The position numbers and the translations under genes were made by a program. A stretch of DNA of 64,000 bases, from the NCBI GenBank assembly GCA_949710005.1, contig OX453287.1, positions 1,142,501 to 1,206,500 of the forward strand, given 5' to 3'. Below the pieces are notes generated by a model, which saw only the letters and a list, made by a program, of their open reading frames with translations, ran no database searches and was not told the DNA's origin. The stretch comes from Ricordea florida. Its lineage: Eukaryota; Cnidaria; Anthozoa; Corallimorpharia; Ricordeidae. Numbering within the stretch: position 1 is the first letter of the stretch; each line of letters begins with the position of its first letter. This document shows positions 52,794-64,000 of the stretch, piece by piece.

Positions 52794-55700
52794 CTTCTAG
52801 AACTTTCAACTCACTGATCTCTTTGTCGTTTAAGAGTGTTCTTTTAGCGTACGAAAGTTCACAAAACTGTGAAAGGACCTTTAGAATGAGTCCAACTCTG
52901 TAGTGTCTCATCTTTCTGGTTCAGTGAGAAATTAAGCAATTAACGATACCAGAACTATTGCACATTAACTGAGGAAAGCTGAGAAGAGCGACAGTGGAAG
53001 TCCTACATGTTATGATCAAACAATGGCAAAAAAAACACTGGGATATTTACTTTCACTGTTTTGTTTTTAAACAGAACTAAACAGTGTGAGTGCACTACCC
53101 CGCGGTGAATTAAATTTACACCCAATTTATTTCCACTACAAAACAACACGCAAATGACAGTGAAATGACAACTATATTAATTATATGCGTCGGATTACGG
53201 TATTCGTAGTATAATTGGTTTACGTTGATGATGAGTCTAAACTGGTCAGTTGCCTGTGGCATCAGCAGATTAATTTAACTTCGTAATGTACAATGGAGAG
53301 GATAGATAAGGCAATACATACAGTTTATTCGTAGTTTATTCGTAGTTGTAAATACTGCACGTATTATCTACTGTTTCAAATCTGCGCCAAATCTCCGTTC
53401 TTGTCTAGTGTTGTTATGGCTTACAATTTATAACTTCACTGTTAAAATCACTACGCCATAAAGAACATTTTCCAAAAAAAAAAAAAAAAAAATTACGAAT
53501 GATCGCTCGAGATTTGCTGATAGCTGACACCTTAATTCCGGCGATGTTTTGTGGTTGATACGCGCCGGGTTTTATACGAGTTGCGTCCTATTTTTCGGAA
53601 CTCTCGTATGGGCGAACTGGAGGGAAGATGCTACCGGTAAAATATTAGTTATTATTATATAGATGCTGATGAAATACCAGGATTTTTCTTTTTACTAAAA
53701 AATCATATCTTCATCGCGCGCAGTGAAGATATCATTTTTATCTTTCACGTGTGAGGATATTGGTGTCGCCATGGTTACCAACATTGTTAGCCAATTACAA
53801 GAGAGCTTCCCGCTCAGACGCGCGGCCGGTTCTTTTAAAATTTCATTCAAAACATGGCTTCGAGGTGCGAAGGCGGTACGGTTACCGGTGACTCTCTCGA
53901 TGAGCTGCCAAATTTTCACATCGATATTTTGTCCGAGCTGGTACAACATCCAGGAAGATTTGCCGAAGTTGTTTTATGTGAAAATTTCACCAGTATCTAT
54001 AAAATAAACAGAACATTACATGGCCGCTTGGAGATACGAAATTTCTCTTCTCGTGTTGAAAAAATATTTCACTCGTTCGCTGCGCTCACTCGTGAAATAT
54101 TTTTCAACACTCGAAGACAAATTTCGTATCTCCGCGCGGCCATGTAATATCCTCTATAATTAAAGCGTAATTCGCAAGACAAAGAGACTTACCGGACTTT
54201 ATCAGTGCACGTGCAGTTTTATTGTGTCGTTCATTTGCGCGATTGTTCGGTCCTGCCCTGGTCGACTTTTCATCGTGGTAGTGTTTTGCTTAATTTCCCT
54301 AGTAAAACCTCTTCCAAAAATCTGAAAAGCGTGAATCGACGGCAGCCATATTGCGGTAGCTTGGACGCCGTTTTGTTTTTTTCCCCAAATAAAAACTCAC
54401 TGGCACAAGGCCGGTTACCCAGCCGCCCCAGCATTATTCACCTCCTGGGAAGACGGTGGTTAGTTAACAATTATTCCACGAAATCGAGTCGTACCGATGA
54501 GCAGATAGCCAACTGACTATAGTTCATGTACGACGAGATTGAGTGGAATTATTGTTTTATTACATCTCTAAACCCTCGATTGGGAGAAATTGGAACTAGT
54601 TTGCCCAAAAAGAATTGACTGTTGTTGTGGTTTGTAAACAGAACCGTGTTGTTGTCCAGCCGATGTGTAAAAAAAGTTTCAAACACGAGTCCGGCTCGTT
54701 CTTAAACATCTCTTAATTTTTTTCGAGTTACCAAACCAGTCTGAGTATTAGAAGTGGAAAAGTAGGCAGGATTAAAAAAAAATAAAACTCAGTTTACGGG
54801 CTCCACGGGTGTTTCAAAAAGGCGGCTGTTTTAAAGAGTTTCACTTTAGTTCGTAATAAACAATAAAAATCGTGTCAATTTTGCTATGTAATTTGCTCAC
54901 TTACCACCGAATAATTTCATCCTATATTTATTTGCTTCGGTAGAATTTTAAGTTATGTTCTTTTCAAGCAAGACTTGAATTTCTCCCCGTCAAATTCAAG
55001 AAATCTTTCCTCCATTTCCTCTGTTTTCCATACTAATGGGATACATATAAGCTGATAGCCTGTGAGTAGGGAACCAATCAGAGCGCGCGTTTGCTCATAT
55101 CCAGGATCTGTAGATATAATAATATTGAATATCCCGAGGTGGAGAGCCAATCAGATTGCTCAAAATGCCAAGGTCGCTGAGTTGGTATATACTGTTTGTT
55201 AATCCACCAAATTTGCTATTGATGTTTTAAACCAGGGGCTTAGCTTCCTGTACGCACGGACGCACGCAAAAAGAAAAAAAAAGTTATTATTGAATAAAAT
55301 AAAATTTAAAAAACGAGTTATAGAAAGAAAACAAAAGAGTTACGAAAAATGTGCGTCCATCTGAAAAAATCCTGGCTACGCTCCTGAAAAGGCGTCTACT
55401 ACTTCAAAAAAAACTGCCATAATGGAATTTTACAGCGTAATAAGCAATTTTTCAGTGTAATACCGCGAAGTATTTTGCACGTTCTCGTGACCTTATCTGG
55501 TAAAATGATGATAAAATCATTCATATACAATCTCTTATAATATACGAAGTTACGTAAGCTTGGGTCAACTGTGACATCTGTTTTGTCTGCTCATCGACGT
55601 TTTGAGCGTAACAATCTATTTATTTATCTCTTGAATGATGATACAATTAAAAAGAGACAACAGAAAAAAATGAATTCAATCGGATATAGATAATGGAGAC

Positions 55701-56506
55701 GTCCGAACACAGTGACGACTGACTATTTTCTTGATCGAATTTGTTTATTTGTTTCCAGGTCTGTTTATATTAGTTGACTTAAAAAAACTGTCGCTAAAAA
55801 TAGCACGACAAATAACTGGGTCATCAAATTCCTTTCAAAGGTTGGGTTATGGTACGTGAAACCTTAAAAGGAATCTGACGACTCTGATATGTTAATAACT
55901 TAGGAGACCTGTGGCTAAACCCCTCAGCTTACCTTATTATAAATTTCAACGAGGTTCAATTTTCGGTGTCAGCAACTGATGTTCACAGAAAAAAATCCTT
56001 ACTGAATAACCGATCTTCCTTACTGTTTGAGTTTAAGTTTCAGAAGAACTATGCTTCATTAGTTTAATCCCTGAATGTAGTACGTCGGTTACCTGAAGCG
56101 TTATCGACCATAAGTGTTCCACGCAAGATTCAGCCATGCAGATCTTTGCTCCGGATCGGATCGCCTTGCTTGTTTGCTTTCGAAAGCGCCAACCAGCGAA
56201 AGAAATTAATCTTGGAATTGGTGAAAAATCAACCGACGGTTGTAATGGAATGAAACAGTTTCTTGCGGGATTAAAACAGTTGATGTGCTGTGACATTTTT
56301 GATCGGAGTTTATGAGCGTCATTAGCAGGACTCGGCCTGACCTTTACTCGGGGCTAGAAAGCTAGACAAATTTTCAGATTAATTCATTCTAACACACTGT
56401 AGTGGCATTGATGTAAGGTATTCTAGACATTTAAGGAATATTAAAGATAGTTGTCCTCTTCCTTACTTACCGTGTCACCGCAAGCAATACACAGACGAAA
56501 CTCCAT
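52794..56506 (-). CDS. Speculative minus-strand gene: chain of exon-like segments
   Basis: Three minus-strand segments have good splice signals and compatible phase. 56506-56471 encodes MEFRLCIACGDT, with ATG and a phase-0 GTAAGT donor. 56176-56093 encodes 28 residues including AKICMAESCVEHLWSITLQ, with a pyrimidine-rich acceptor and a phase-0 GTAACC donor. 52911-52794 encodes 39 residues starting MRHYRVGLILKVLSQFCELS, with a GTAAGA donor in phase 1. The Cys pairs (CIAC, CMAESC) would suit a small zinc module. I do not recognise the protein and find no 3' end. Alternatively, the first segment is an alternative first exon of the UPF0547 gene, or the chain is chance. Confidence 0.22.
53655..54160. 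repeat. Large dispersed-type repeat containing a strong hairpin
   Basis: 54015-54148 is a hairpin with arms of about 55 bp: attacatggccgcttggagat...gtgttgaaaaaatatttcac and its near-complement ending ctccgcgcggccatgtaat. The loop is tcgttcgctgcgctcactcg. Upstream, 53700-53735 holds a second palindrome (atatcttcatcgcgcgcagtgaagatat). The whole stretch looks like one repeat insertion; it gives open frames on the plus strand that I do not consider genes. Confidence 0.7.
55233..55385. mobile_element. Degraded MITE with CAGGGGC-type termini
   Basis: The left end ccaggggcttagcttcctg and right end cctggctacgctcctg are imperfect inverted repeats, with an internal pair cgcacggacgcacg / gtgcgtccat. 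The CAGGGGC start is often seen in hAT-derived MITEs. No clear target duplication is visible. Confidence 0.5.
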
Positions 56507-57160
56507 GAAGGAAGCGGCCGTTACACAGCGTTTACCGACGCGGAAAAAGCTGACTGAGCTGAGGCAATGCTAATATAGGTTCCAGGATTGGCCTAGCGGG
56601 CACGTGATTTTTTGGTGATTTTACAACATAGGTATTTCTCTGCGAGATGATTATATCATAAATATAAATAAAAAAACGTTTTATGCGGAATTTCACATGC
56701 CTCTAACTTTATAAAGGTGTGAGGAAGACTATTCTATTGGAACATTCCAATTTGAAACTACACGCTACAAGTTCAACACCACTAGAGTCATAATCGGGCT
56801 GGAAAAGATTGTAAAATATTATATTTTTTCTACTAATTCTGATTGTTCGTTTACAAATGCCGTTGTGCACAGATTCCTGATATTATCGCTTTTTTCAGTA
56901 TTTTCATCATCTTCCTGTGAATACCCAAACCAATTTACCATACAGTACTTAAGTGTGATAACGGAGAACACTTGGAATACAGTTGCTCGAAGCAGATCTT
57001 TGCGATTCGTGGACGCAAATGTAGCGATGCGAGACGGTAAGGCTACATGGAGATCAGTGTTAAACTGGTAATGAACCAGAGAATATTAGGAAACTATTAC
57101 AAAGCAATAGATCTCTTGTTTTTAAGTACAGTGTTCTTACATTTGTCATTTGTGAACTGA

Positions 57161-57420
57161 TCAAACCATGCAGTGTGGCCATTCTTTGGGTACTGTACTG
57201 TGGTACTGTTTGTTTTACTATACAGTGTGGTTGTAACTATTTCATCTGTGGATCAAACCATGCAGTGTGACCATTCTTTGTAAAGCTACTGAACAGTACT
57301 GTACTGTGGTACTATTTACTTCACTATGCAGTGTGGTTCTGACTCTCATCTGTGGAACACACCATGAGTATGACCGCTCTTAATATTACTGTGTTGTGGT
57401 GCTGTTTTGTACCATATTAA
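57161..57420. repeat. Imperfect tandem repeat, about 92-105 bp unit
   Basis: Roughly two and a half copies of a unit containing tcaaaccatgcagtgtg, accattctttg, tactgtactgtggtactgtt and actatacagtgtggtt. The last phrase also occurs in the RIG-I-like receptor 3'UTR (about 14679), suggesting that a member of this repeat family was exapted or inserted there. Confidence 0.7.
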
Positions 57421-57558
57421 ACCGGCATTTTTGCCACTAAACAAACTTCTTAATTGAGCAAGTCGCATGGCGGAATTCGCTCTGCTGACCAATCAAGGCA
57501 CGCGTTTTGCTCGCGCACTGAGTATAAAACAGTGTAAATAAATTATTTCACACATGTA

Positions 57559-57629
57559 AGATATTTAAGAGTCTGACGTTGAAGATATTTAAGAGTCTGA
57601 CGTTGAAGATATTTAAGAGTCTGACGTTT
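57559..57629. repeat. 24-bp direct tandem repeat, three copies
   Basis: The unit agatatttaagagtctgacg ttga is repeated three times exactly. It is followed by tttcccgcgtcagcccttca, a palindromic gacg...cgtc phrase of a type found in repeat ends (cgtttc..cgtcagcccttc). Confidence 0.85.
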
Positions 57630-60268
57630 CCCGCGTCAGCCCTTCATCAGAGCGATTGAGGGGATTGTGGTCTGTATGAGGTGGATCAGGAGACGTTGGG
57701 CCGGACAATACCATTGGTGGAAGCATAGAAATATGGGATTCTGGTAGGGGCATAGCAACGCAGAGTGGAAATCATTGAGCCGAATGAAAAGATTTCGTTA
57801 AGGTTAAGGCCTGCTGATTTCAAAGACGGACTTTGCACTGACTATGTGCATGTCTTACTCCTTTTCTTCGTTTTAACCCCGTTGTAGAGACAAAGATTCA
57901 AACTGTCACGTTTTCCTCAGAATGTCGGTGACAAAATATTAATGTGTGCTCCGATTTCAACCCAACTCGTTGGGTATCTAATTTTTTGTGTTCGCTACCT
58001 TTCGTCAGGGAAATGATGACTGGCTGACATGCGGTCTATACCTATCATTTTAATGTCATGTTAGGGAGGTGCGCAAGTTTCTAGAATAAGAACGAGACCA
58101 ATACGAACTGACCATTCTTTTCTCATAAAGTTTTACCATTAAGGCTTATTTGCAACACCTTAGATTGTTAACTGCGCATGCTAAATTTTAGACGCAAACA
58201 GAAATTTTGTCGGTCTTTAAATTAGGGAAAAGCTATCAACATCAAGCGTCTTCAAATCGATTTGCTTTTTAATTAGCAACATTTTGAATTTACGACTTAG
58301 AAAAATCGTTAATTAAGCGGTCTGTAAAGGAAAGTACGGACCACTAGAGAACCAATCAGAATGCTCTTAGCTTAAGTAATTTAGATCTCGGGCCAAGTTA
58401 TCATATAATAACTTGACATGCACCGAAGTGAGTCATGAATACACACGTTTATGAATATTTCCAAAAGCACGCATGAAATCTAAACTCAGCGCTGATTTTC
58501 TGCCAGCAAAATAATTTTTTGAAAGTACTTATCTCTGACCACTCATTTGTCATTCCCGAGAATCGCTTGAAGCGACTGTCAATTTTCGGTCATATCACTC
58601 ATGAATGCTCCGTGATCTTCACTGAAAAGCTGTACAAATGTAACTTGAGTCGAGGGCTTGGCACAAATGGTAGAAACCCTTCATTCGTTAAGGTCGACTG
58701 TCTAGTTGTGTAAAGTTTTCTTTACCCTTGTGTTTACACCTGTCCTGTATACAATTTCCAGCTTTATTTGAAAAAAGTATACCCGCACAGGCACAATTGT
58801 TGACAAATTTCACGGACTTGAGTTGCAAGTCATTTTGCCCTGTTGTTTTTCAAATATCCCCAAAGTGTAATATTTACTGTCATTACCGTATTTTCAGTTT
58901 AAGTTTCTAAAATTCAAGTCCGCAAAGTTTGCCCTCCAATCCGCTACATGCCCTTTAAATGAAATTTTCCTTCTCGCCACGCGTAATATTATAGCTTTTG
59001 TACGCAAGAGATTCTATCATTGTTCACCGGTCTTACAAAAAGGTTGTTTGTCTCGGTCTCCTTTGATAGCTTACAAACTGACATTACCCGGATACAAATA
59101 TTATAACGCTTCAAAAGTCTGGAGGTCTTGCCAGGTAATAAATTTCATTTTGACTGAACTAGTTTTCACAAAGATTTAGGATTTTTAGAGCCATGTGTAA
59201 TCCGAGAAAAAACAAGAACGTATGATCAAAAGCTAAAACCCTTTACAACCCTATATCTGCATGGCCCAAAGAACCAATAAAACTACTAAGGCCTTAAAAG
59301 CTATTTATTTGGCTCAGTAGCACTTTAAGCGAAATCGGGGATAAAAATGCATTTATGCTTCAAAATTGCAGCTGACAAATTTTAACGTTTCAGACTCTAC
59401 CGACTAAATTAAAAAATATATTCCACATAAAAAAACGCAAGATTATTGGTGGATTCTTAAAACACTACTTAAAGGAGTTGAATAACTCATTTTAATGATC
59501 TATATTAATATTTAACTTGTGTCTGATGGTTGGATTGGAAGACACTAAGTACCACAAAACAAAGAAAACTTCACCATTCTGGAAATTTAGCCATCTTGTA
59601 TTCCTTTTATTGTAATGCCTCGCCGCAAAACTGTTATATTTTTTTTTTCTCGTCCGTGCTATACACAAGCTACATAAGAGAATGAGCTCCTGTTCTTGAA
59701 ATCAGTGATGCTAACTTATAAATCGCGTAATGATAAATTCTCTTAAGAGTAAAGTAGAAATGGCTTCGTCTTTCTTAAAAATCAATTTATAGCCCATATT
59801 GTTATTCCTTTAACGAGTTATTTTTTTTTCTTTCGCTCACATTTTTCACATGATCTTGAAAAAGCCGCCGGAAAAAAAGACGCGTAATGAAGACGCAATA
59901 AATAATTTGGCGATGGTAATTCTACATACCAAAAGAAAAATTATGTTTCCTGTATTTTATAAGGAGAAAATTTCAGTTTAATTTTTCAGCTTAATCCTTT
60001 GGCGCATGTTATTTTAATATTCAAATCTGCGGGCGAAATGCGCGCGGGAAAAGAATCGGCCTCTCTTTTTACGAATAATTAGTCAACTATAATTATGACG
60101 TGAGTTAAATTCACTTATGAGTGTGACACAGCGAGCAAAACAAACTATGAGGCCCTTCACAAGGGATCATTCAATTTGAAACTAATAACGCCTACACCCC
60201 GATGCGAACACGATCAATAGAAAACATCAGCTGCGGAGCGTGAAAACTGAATTGCATTTTTTTTTATA

Positions 60269-63200
60269 ATGGCGAACGAAAAGCAGTTGAGTACAGACCA
60301 GGTAGAACAATTTCTTGATGAACATCAATATTTCGCGAAAAGCTACTTTGAGCGAAAGGCTACATCATCTATGGTTGATAGCTGGATGAGCAGTCGATCG
60401 CACCGCCCTGGATCGCGAATGATGGAGGTGAACCATGTCCAAAAGGAAGGCATTAAGAATCCGCCGATTCTAAAAGCTGACAGCGACTTCAACGACGGAA
60501 GGCTCAACTCTATATTCGGCTCTGCGCGCGATGAGCGAAAGATTTCTTGTCCACCTCGCCGTTATTCCGCGCTGAAAAACATGGACGAAAAGGAACTTTT
60601 CATGGAGCTAATCAGAGACATCGCTAATGAGTTGGATATAAATATGTTGAGTCACAAAATCCTGGTGAACGTCAGTATACTGACCAATGCCGATCGCTGT
60701 TCGTTGTTTCTCGTGCGTGGTTCCCGGGAGAATAAAGTTCTCGTGTCTAAGCTTTTTGATGTGACTTCCGAGTCGACAGTGGAGGACTCGCTCAAATCAG
60801 AGGACGATGAAATTAGAGTACCGCTTGGTGTTGGTATTGCAGGCCACACTGCAGCCACAGGAGAATCTATCAACATTCAGGATGCGTATTCTGTAAGTAA
60901 TCACTTGCATAATTATTGTTATTGTTATTACTTTTACCGATTGATGTCATAGCGCGTTCAAGCGGTTGAGATTTGCGCGGGTATGCAATGTTTCATATGG
61001 ACAACAGAAAGTTACGTTTCTAGACAACTTATTCCTCAAATCGAAGGAGGCTGCCAGTGGCGCAGACATATTGTGGAAGTTCTAACTTTGCGGTTGACTA
61101 AACAAAGTTTACATGTCAACAAACGCAGGATATATTACGTATCTAGTGACGAAGTCATTTTCACTCTTTCTGTCGTGGAAAATTCTGTAGCCCACTTGGC
61201 GTTCTCATTTCACCAAACGAGAACGATGTAAACGATCTATATGATGTACAATTCTAAGATTAACTTGTAAAAGATGTTGCCTAATTCTTTCTGTTCCATT
61301 AACTTCGGCTGACCTGATAAAATGCAAAATTCAATTTCTGTGTCAACATTCTAAGAAAACAAACTCTCCTAGGGACTGTTATAACATTATAGATTGTTTC
61401 CAAAAAGGCGTGTTTTCTTAAAGGATTAAGAAAGTGAATAATTTATCGTTGCACTTTTATCAAAATTAAAACTGCGAAGAAATGCAATCTAATTTAACGC
61501 GAACACGTTTAGCTAAAATTTCGACAAATAGCAAGGCCACCCTACCCATTGTTCGATGGCATTTTTGCGGCCTACATGGTTGAAAAATATCCATGCAATG
61601 ACCCGGCTTTTCGCAAAACTAAGAAGTGTAATTTCGGAGCTTTTGAAGATGCGAGGCGACGAAGAAAGACAGAGAATTTTTTTTGGATAAATGTTGTTTC
61701 TACGATTAATCTTTCACAATCTGTTGAATTGACTTTGGCGTGTGTTTCTTGTTAAAAAAATTTACCTGCGAAAAGAAAAGAAAAAACGGAAGGAAACGTG
61801 GTTCATTTATTATCACTCTGGCACTTTTTAGTTGTTGTGCGATAAGCTTTAACTCTTTAAGCCCCGAGGGGTCTCCCTGTGACGAGTAAAATCGTCTGGC
61901 GTTAGCCAGAGTAAAATCTGTAAAGACACTATCGGGGCTTAAAGGGTTAAGGAGATAGTTTTTAACCCTTTAAGCCCCGAGGGGTCTCCCTGTGACGAGT
62001 AAAATCGTCTGGCGTTAGCCAGCGTAAAATCTGTAAAGACACTATCGGGGCTTAAAGGGTTAAGGAGATAGTTTTTAACCCTTTAAGCCCCGAGGGGTCT
62101 CCCTGTGACGAGTAAAATCGTCTGGCGTTAGCCAGCGTAAAATCTGTAAAGACACTATCGGGGCTTAAAGGGTTAAGGAGATAGTTTTTAACCCTTTAAG
62201 CCCCGAGGGGTCTCCCTGTGACGAGTAAAATCGTCTGGCGTTAGCCAGCGTAAAATCTGTAAAGACACTATCGGGTCTTAATGGGTTAAGGAGATAGTTT
62301 TTAACCCTTTAAGCCTCGAGGGGTCTCCCTGTGACGAGTAAAATCGTCTGGCGTTAACCAGAGTAAAATCTGTAAAGACACTATCGGAGCTTAAAGGGTT
62401 AATATCCTCATATTAAAATATCTCAGCCTAAAGCAATAAAGCTATGAATATCTTGCCGTAAAATCAGGAATTTTAACCGACAGTAATTTTTTGGCAATGC
62501 GACCAAAAAGGCTCAGTCAGTGTTATCGTGAAATTCACAGCCTTCATAAATTATTTACGTACATACGGCTTAAAAGAGTAGAATAAGCTGATAAGATTAA
62601 ACCAATCATGGGTCATTTGATTCTCCTACAACAAATTAAAGCGATTTACTGGATTTAAACTGTTTGTTTTGTGATTAGTTATATTGAAACCACGAAACAG
62701 AATTTTGATTTTTTTGTTCGTTTTTCTGTGCAAATGGTTTTAAAAGAAGTTCCGGTTAACTGTACTGGTGGCTAAGAAGAGTTTAACAAGTTCCGCGGCC
62801 ATAGGACGCTGCTTTTCTAACATTTAAAAAAGTAACTATCGAATTCTATAATTTGTACTTTGGTAGAGCAAGAATTCCACAAAAATCCTAACAAAGAAAG
62901 CATTGGCTCACGAATTTATTGACAGGTAGAATAGAGCGTTTTCACATGACGTCACAGCAGCCATATTGGTGTTCCAAAACAATGAAACGGCGGCCATGTT
63001 GGTGTTCCAAACTAATCCTCTGGGAGTTGAGGTCCTTTCTTATGTAAAAACTTTCTTTTGTTTCAAAAAATTTGCATGGCTGCTGGCCACGTGAGTGAAA
63101 ACGCTCTATAGTTTTAAGACAACTTCGTCAATGGTTGCTCATTATACTTAAATCAATATAGAAGACACCGTTTTTCAGTCGAACTTTCATAATCATGCCG

Positions 63201-63922
63201 GAAAAAAACTCCCATGAAATTTCTACATGCATAAACGAAAACATTGAAAGATATTGGATGACATCCGCGTAATGGAAGATAATGTGATCACCTCGTGAAC
63301 TGCCAAGGATTTTACCTGCTAATATGCGGAATAATAATTGTTCTTCGCTTCTTTTTTCCATTTGTAGTCTTTTTTCTTGGTCCGTACTGTAAGTTACGGA
63401 CCGAGTTTTTTTCCGCTCGGATTTGTGGCCCAAGCGCGAATTTGTGGAACACATGAACTGCCTGAATGGGGGAACAGAATTCCGAGGTGCTTTGCTAGGA
63501 ACTGGCTTTGAGTTCCTCACAAGTCCCAAGACGTTTCGAGAAGTTTTCTTGGGCAACGAATTACACTGTAGTTAGTATGTGATAAAGAAGTTTCTGCCTC
63601 TCAAACATTGCAAGAGAAGAAGACTTTTCCCCTTTAGAAACATGTTAAAAGAACAGATTAGTAGAGTGAAGGCCCCAAGTTTTATTACGATGAGTTTTCC
63701 CGACCCTGAAAGCTTTTCAGGATTTTCGAGAAACGCACACCATCCAATTGTCGTGCGGACCTACTTTTGTCAGTGTGTGCTCCTCTTTTATGATGTCTCT
63801 AGCTATTAACATTCTCTTGTTGTTTTGATTAGGATCCCCGCTTTAATGCGGAGATAGACAAGAGTACGGGTTACAGAACACACAGCATACTGTGCATGCC
63901 CATCAAAAGCCATGATGGAGAG
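60269..63922 (+). CDS. PDE11/PDE5-type cyclic-nucleotide phosphodiesterase, first two exons (partial)
   Basis: Exon 1, 60269-60892, encodes 208 residues. ATG is in a favourable context (ataATGgcg), and the N-terminus has the PDE5/PDE11 pattern [10 protein letters not shown] ... [16 protein letters not shown]. From about residue 105 the first GAF domain begins: [62 protein letters not shown] and QDAYS. Exon 2, 63833-63922, continues in phase 0 with [20 protein letters not shown] and [10 protein letters not shown], the GAF-A core. In this family GAF-A binds cyclic nucleotide and regulates the C-terminal HD-type catalytic domain, which hydrolyses cGMP/cAMP. The GAF-A spacing and [13 protein letters not shown] phrases are nearest PDE11A, but PDE5/6 cannot be excluded. 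The GAF-B and catalytic exons lie beyond the window. Intron 1 (2.9 kb) contains the fold-back satellite and a MITE. Confidence 0.9.
61849..62402. repeat. Five-copy tandem array of a 102-bp TTAA fold-back MITE (113-bp period)
   Basis: Each 102-bp unit starts ttaaccctttaagccccga and ends tcggggcttaaagggttaa, a perfect 19-bp inverted repeat with TTAA at each end. Units are separated by the 11-bp spacer ggagatagttt. The interior has two more small hairpins, gacgagtaaaatcgtc and ctggcgttagccag, and a repeated gtaaaatct. Starts are at 61849, 61962, 62075, 62188 and 62301. The first and last copies share private variants (agag instead of agcg). A solitary, diverged copy is at 40446-40542. The array lies in intron 1 of the phosphodiesterase gene. 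Confidence 0.95.
62934..63106. mobile_element. Tc1/mariner-type MITE with TA target duplication
   Basis: Termini gagcgttttcac (from 62934) and gtgaaaacgctc (to 63106) are inverted, flanked by TA on both sides; the repeat continues imperfectly into acgt/acgtg. Inside, a unit of about 36 bp (ggccatgttggtgttccaaa) is duplicated. Non-coding, 173 bp, in intron 1 of the phosphodiesterase gene. Confidence 0.8.
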
Positions 63923-64000
63923 GTGTGTTACAACTAAGTCATAAATTAACAAGACTTCGTTGGCAAAATATTGGCTAAGCAGCTGCGCTTTGTATATATC

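Larger units (their letters stand above)
52636..60268. other. Intergenic region before the phosphodiesterase gene
   Basis: No confidently recognised gene. It contains a 17-bp A run near 53475, a large dispersed repeat with a hairpin (53655-54160), a MITE-like element (55233-55385), two tandem repeats (57161-57420 and 57559-57629), and the possible minus-strand exon chain at 52794-56506. From about 57.7 to 60.2 kb I see nothing beyond AT-rich sequence and the presumed promoter of the phosphodiesterase. Confidence 0.5.

Noticed and set aside
61849-62402. CRISPR-like array with palindromic repeats
   Set aside because: The spacers are an identical 11 bp and the units are 102-bp fold-back elements with TTAA ends; it is a tandem MITE array.

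Overview
This window is nuclear DNA of an animal, most likely a stony coral or another anthozoan cnidarian. The reasons are multi-exon genes with GT-AG introns, best-fit products that are animal proteins (RIG-I-like receptor, ZCCHC4, aminergic-type GPCR, UPF0547/C16orf87, PDE11/PDE5-type phosphodiesterase), an AT-rich intergenic background, and many fold-back elements and short transposon derivatives. The species assignment is inference. All gene names rest on protein motifs read by eye, and exon borders were placed by hand from splice signals and reading phase.

Layout. 1-3.45 kb: no gene seen, one dispersed fold-back repeat, and a kappaB-like plus IRF-like site pair just before the first gene. 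3.46-14.6 kb (+): a 14-exon RIG-I-like receptor with an N-terminal CARD-like exon, an unidentified helical region, a DECH helicase and a zinc-binding C-terminal domain; its introns carry a tRNA-derived SINE and a dead LINE tail. 16.1-22.4 kb (+): an 11-exon ZCCHC4, the 28S rRNA m6A methyltransferase, complete from start to stop; intron 9 holds long AT and AG microsatellites. 22.4-38.1 kb: no recognisable gene; it contains a fold-back element, a 5S-rRNA-derived sequence and a TTA-flanked MITE. 38.2-39.2 kb (+): an intronless-coding class A GPCR with aminergic signatures but without the usual extracellular disulphide. 41.3-47.1 kb (-): a three-exon UPF0547/C16orf87 homologue with a 14-copy, 42-bp minisatellite in an intron. 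48.9-52.6 kb: a 3.75-kb PIF/Harbinger-type transposon with near-perfect inverted termini, a frameshifted Myb/SANT-polyQ gene and the N-terminal stub of its transposase. 52.6-60.3 kb: repeats, plus a speculative minus-strand chain of exon-like segments. 60.3 kb to the end (+): the first two exons of a PDE11/PDE5-type cyclic-nucleotide phosphodiesterase; the gene leaves the window. Its first intron holds a five-copy tandem array of a 102-bp fold-back element.

The genes do not form an operon or an obvious pathway. The points most worth following up are the RIG-I-like receptor (unknown middle region, immune-type promoter motifs, and one exon junction that does not join in phase), the disulphide-less aminergic-type GPCR, and the fold-back MITE that has become a tandem satellite.
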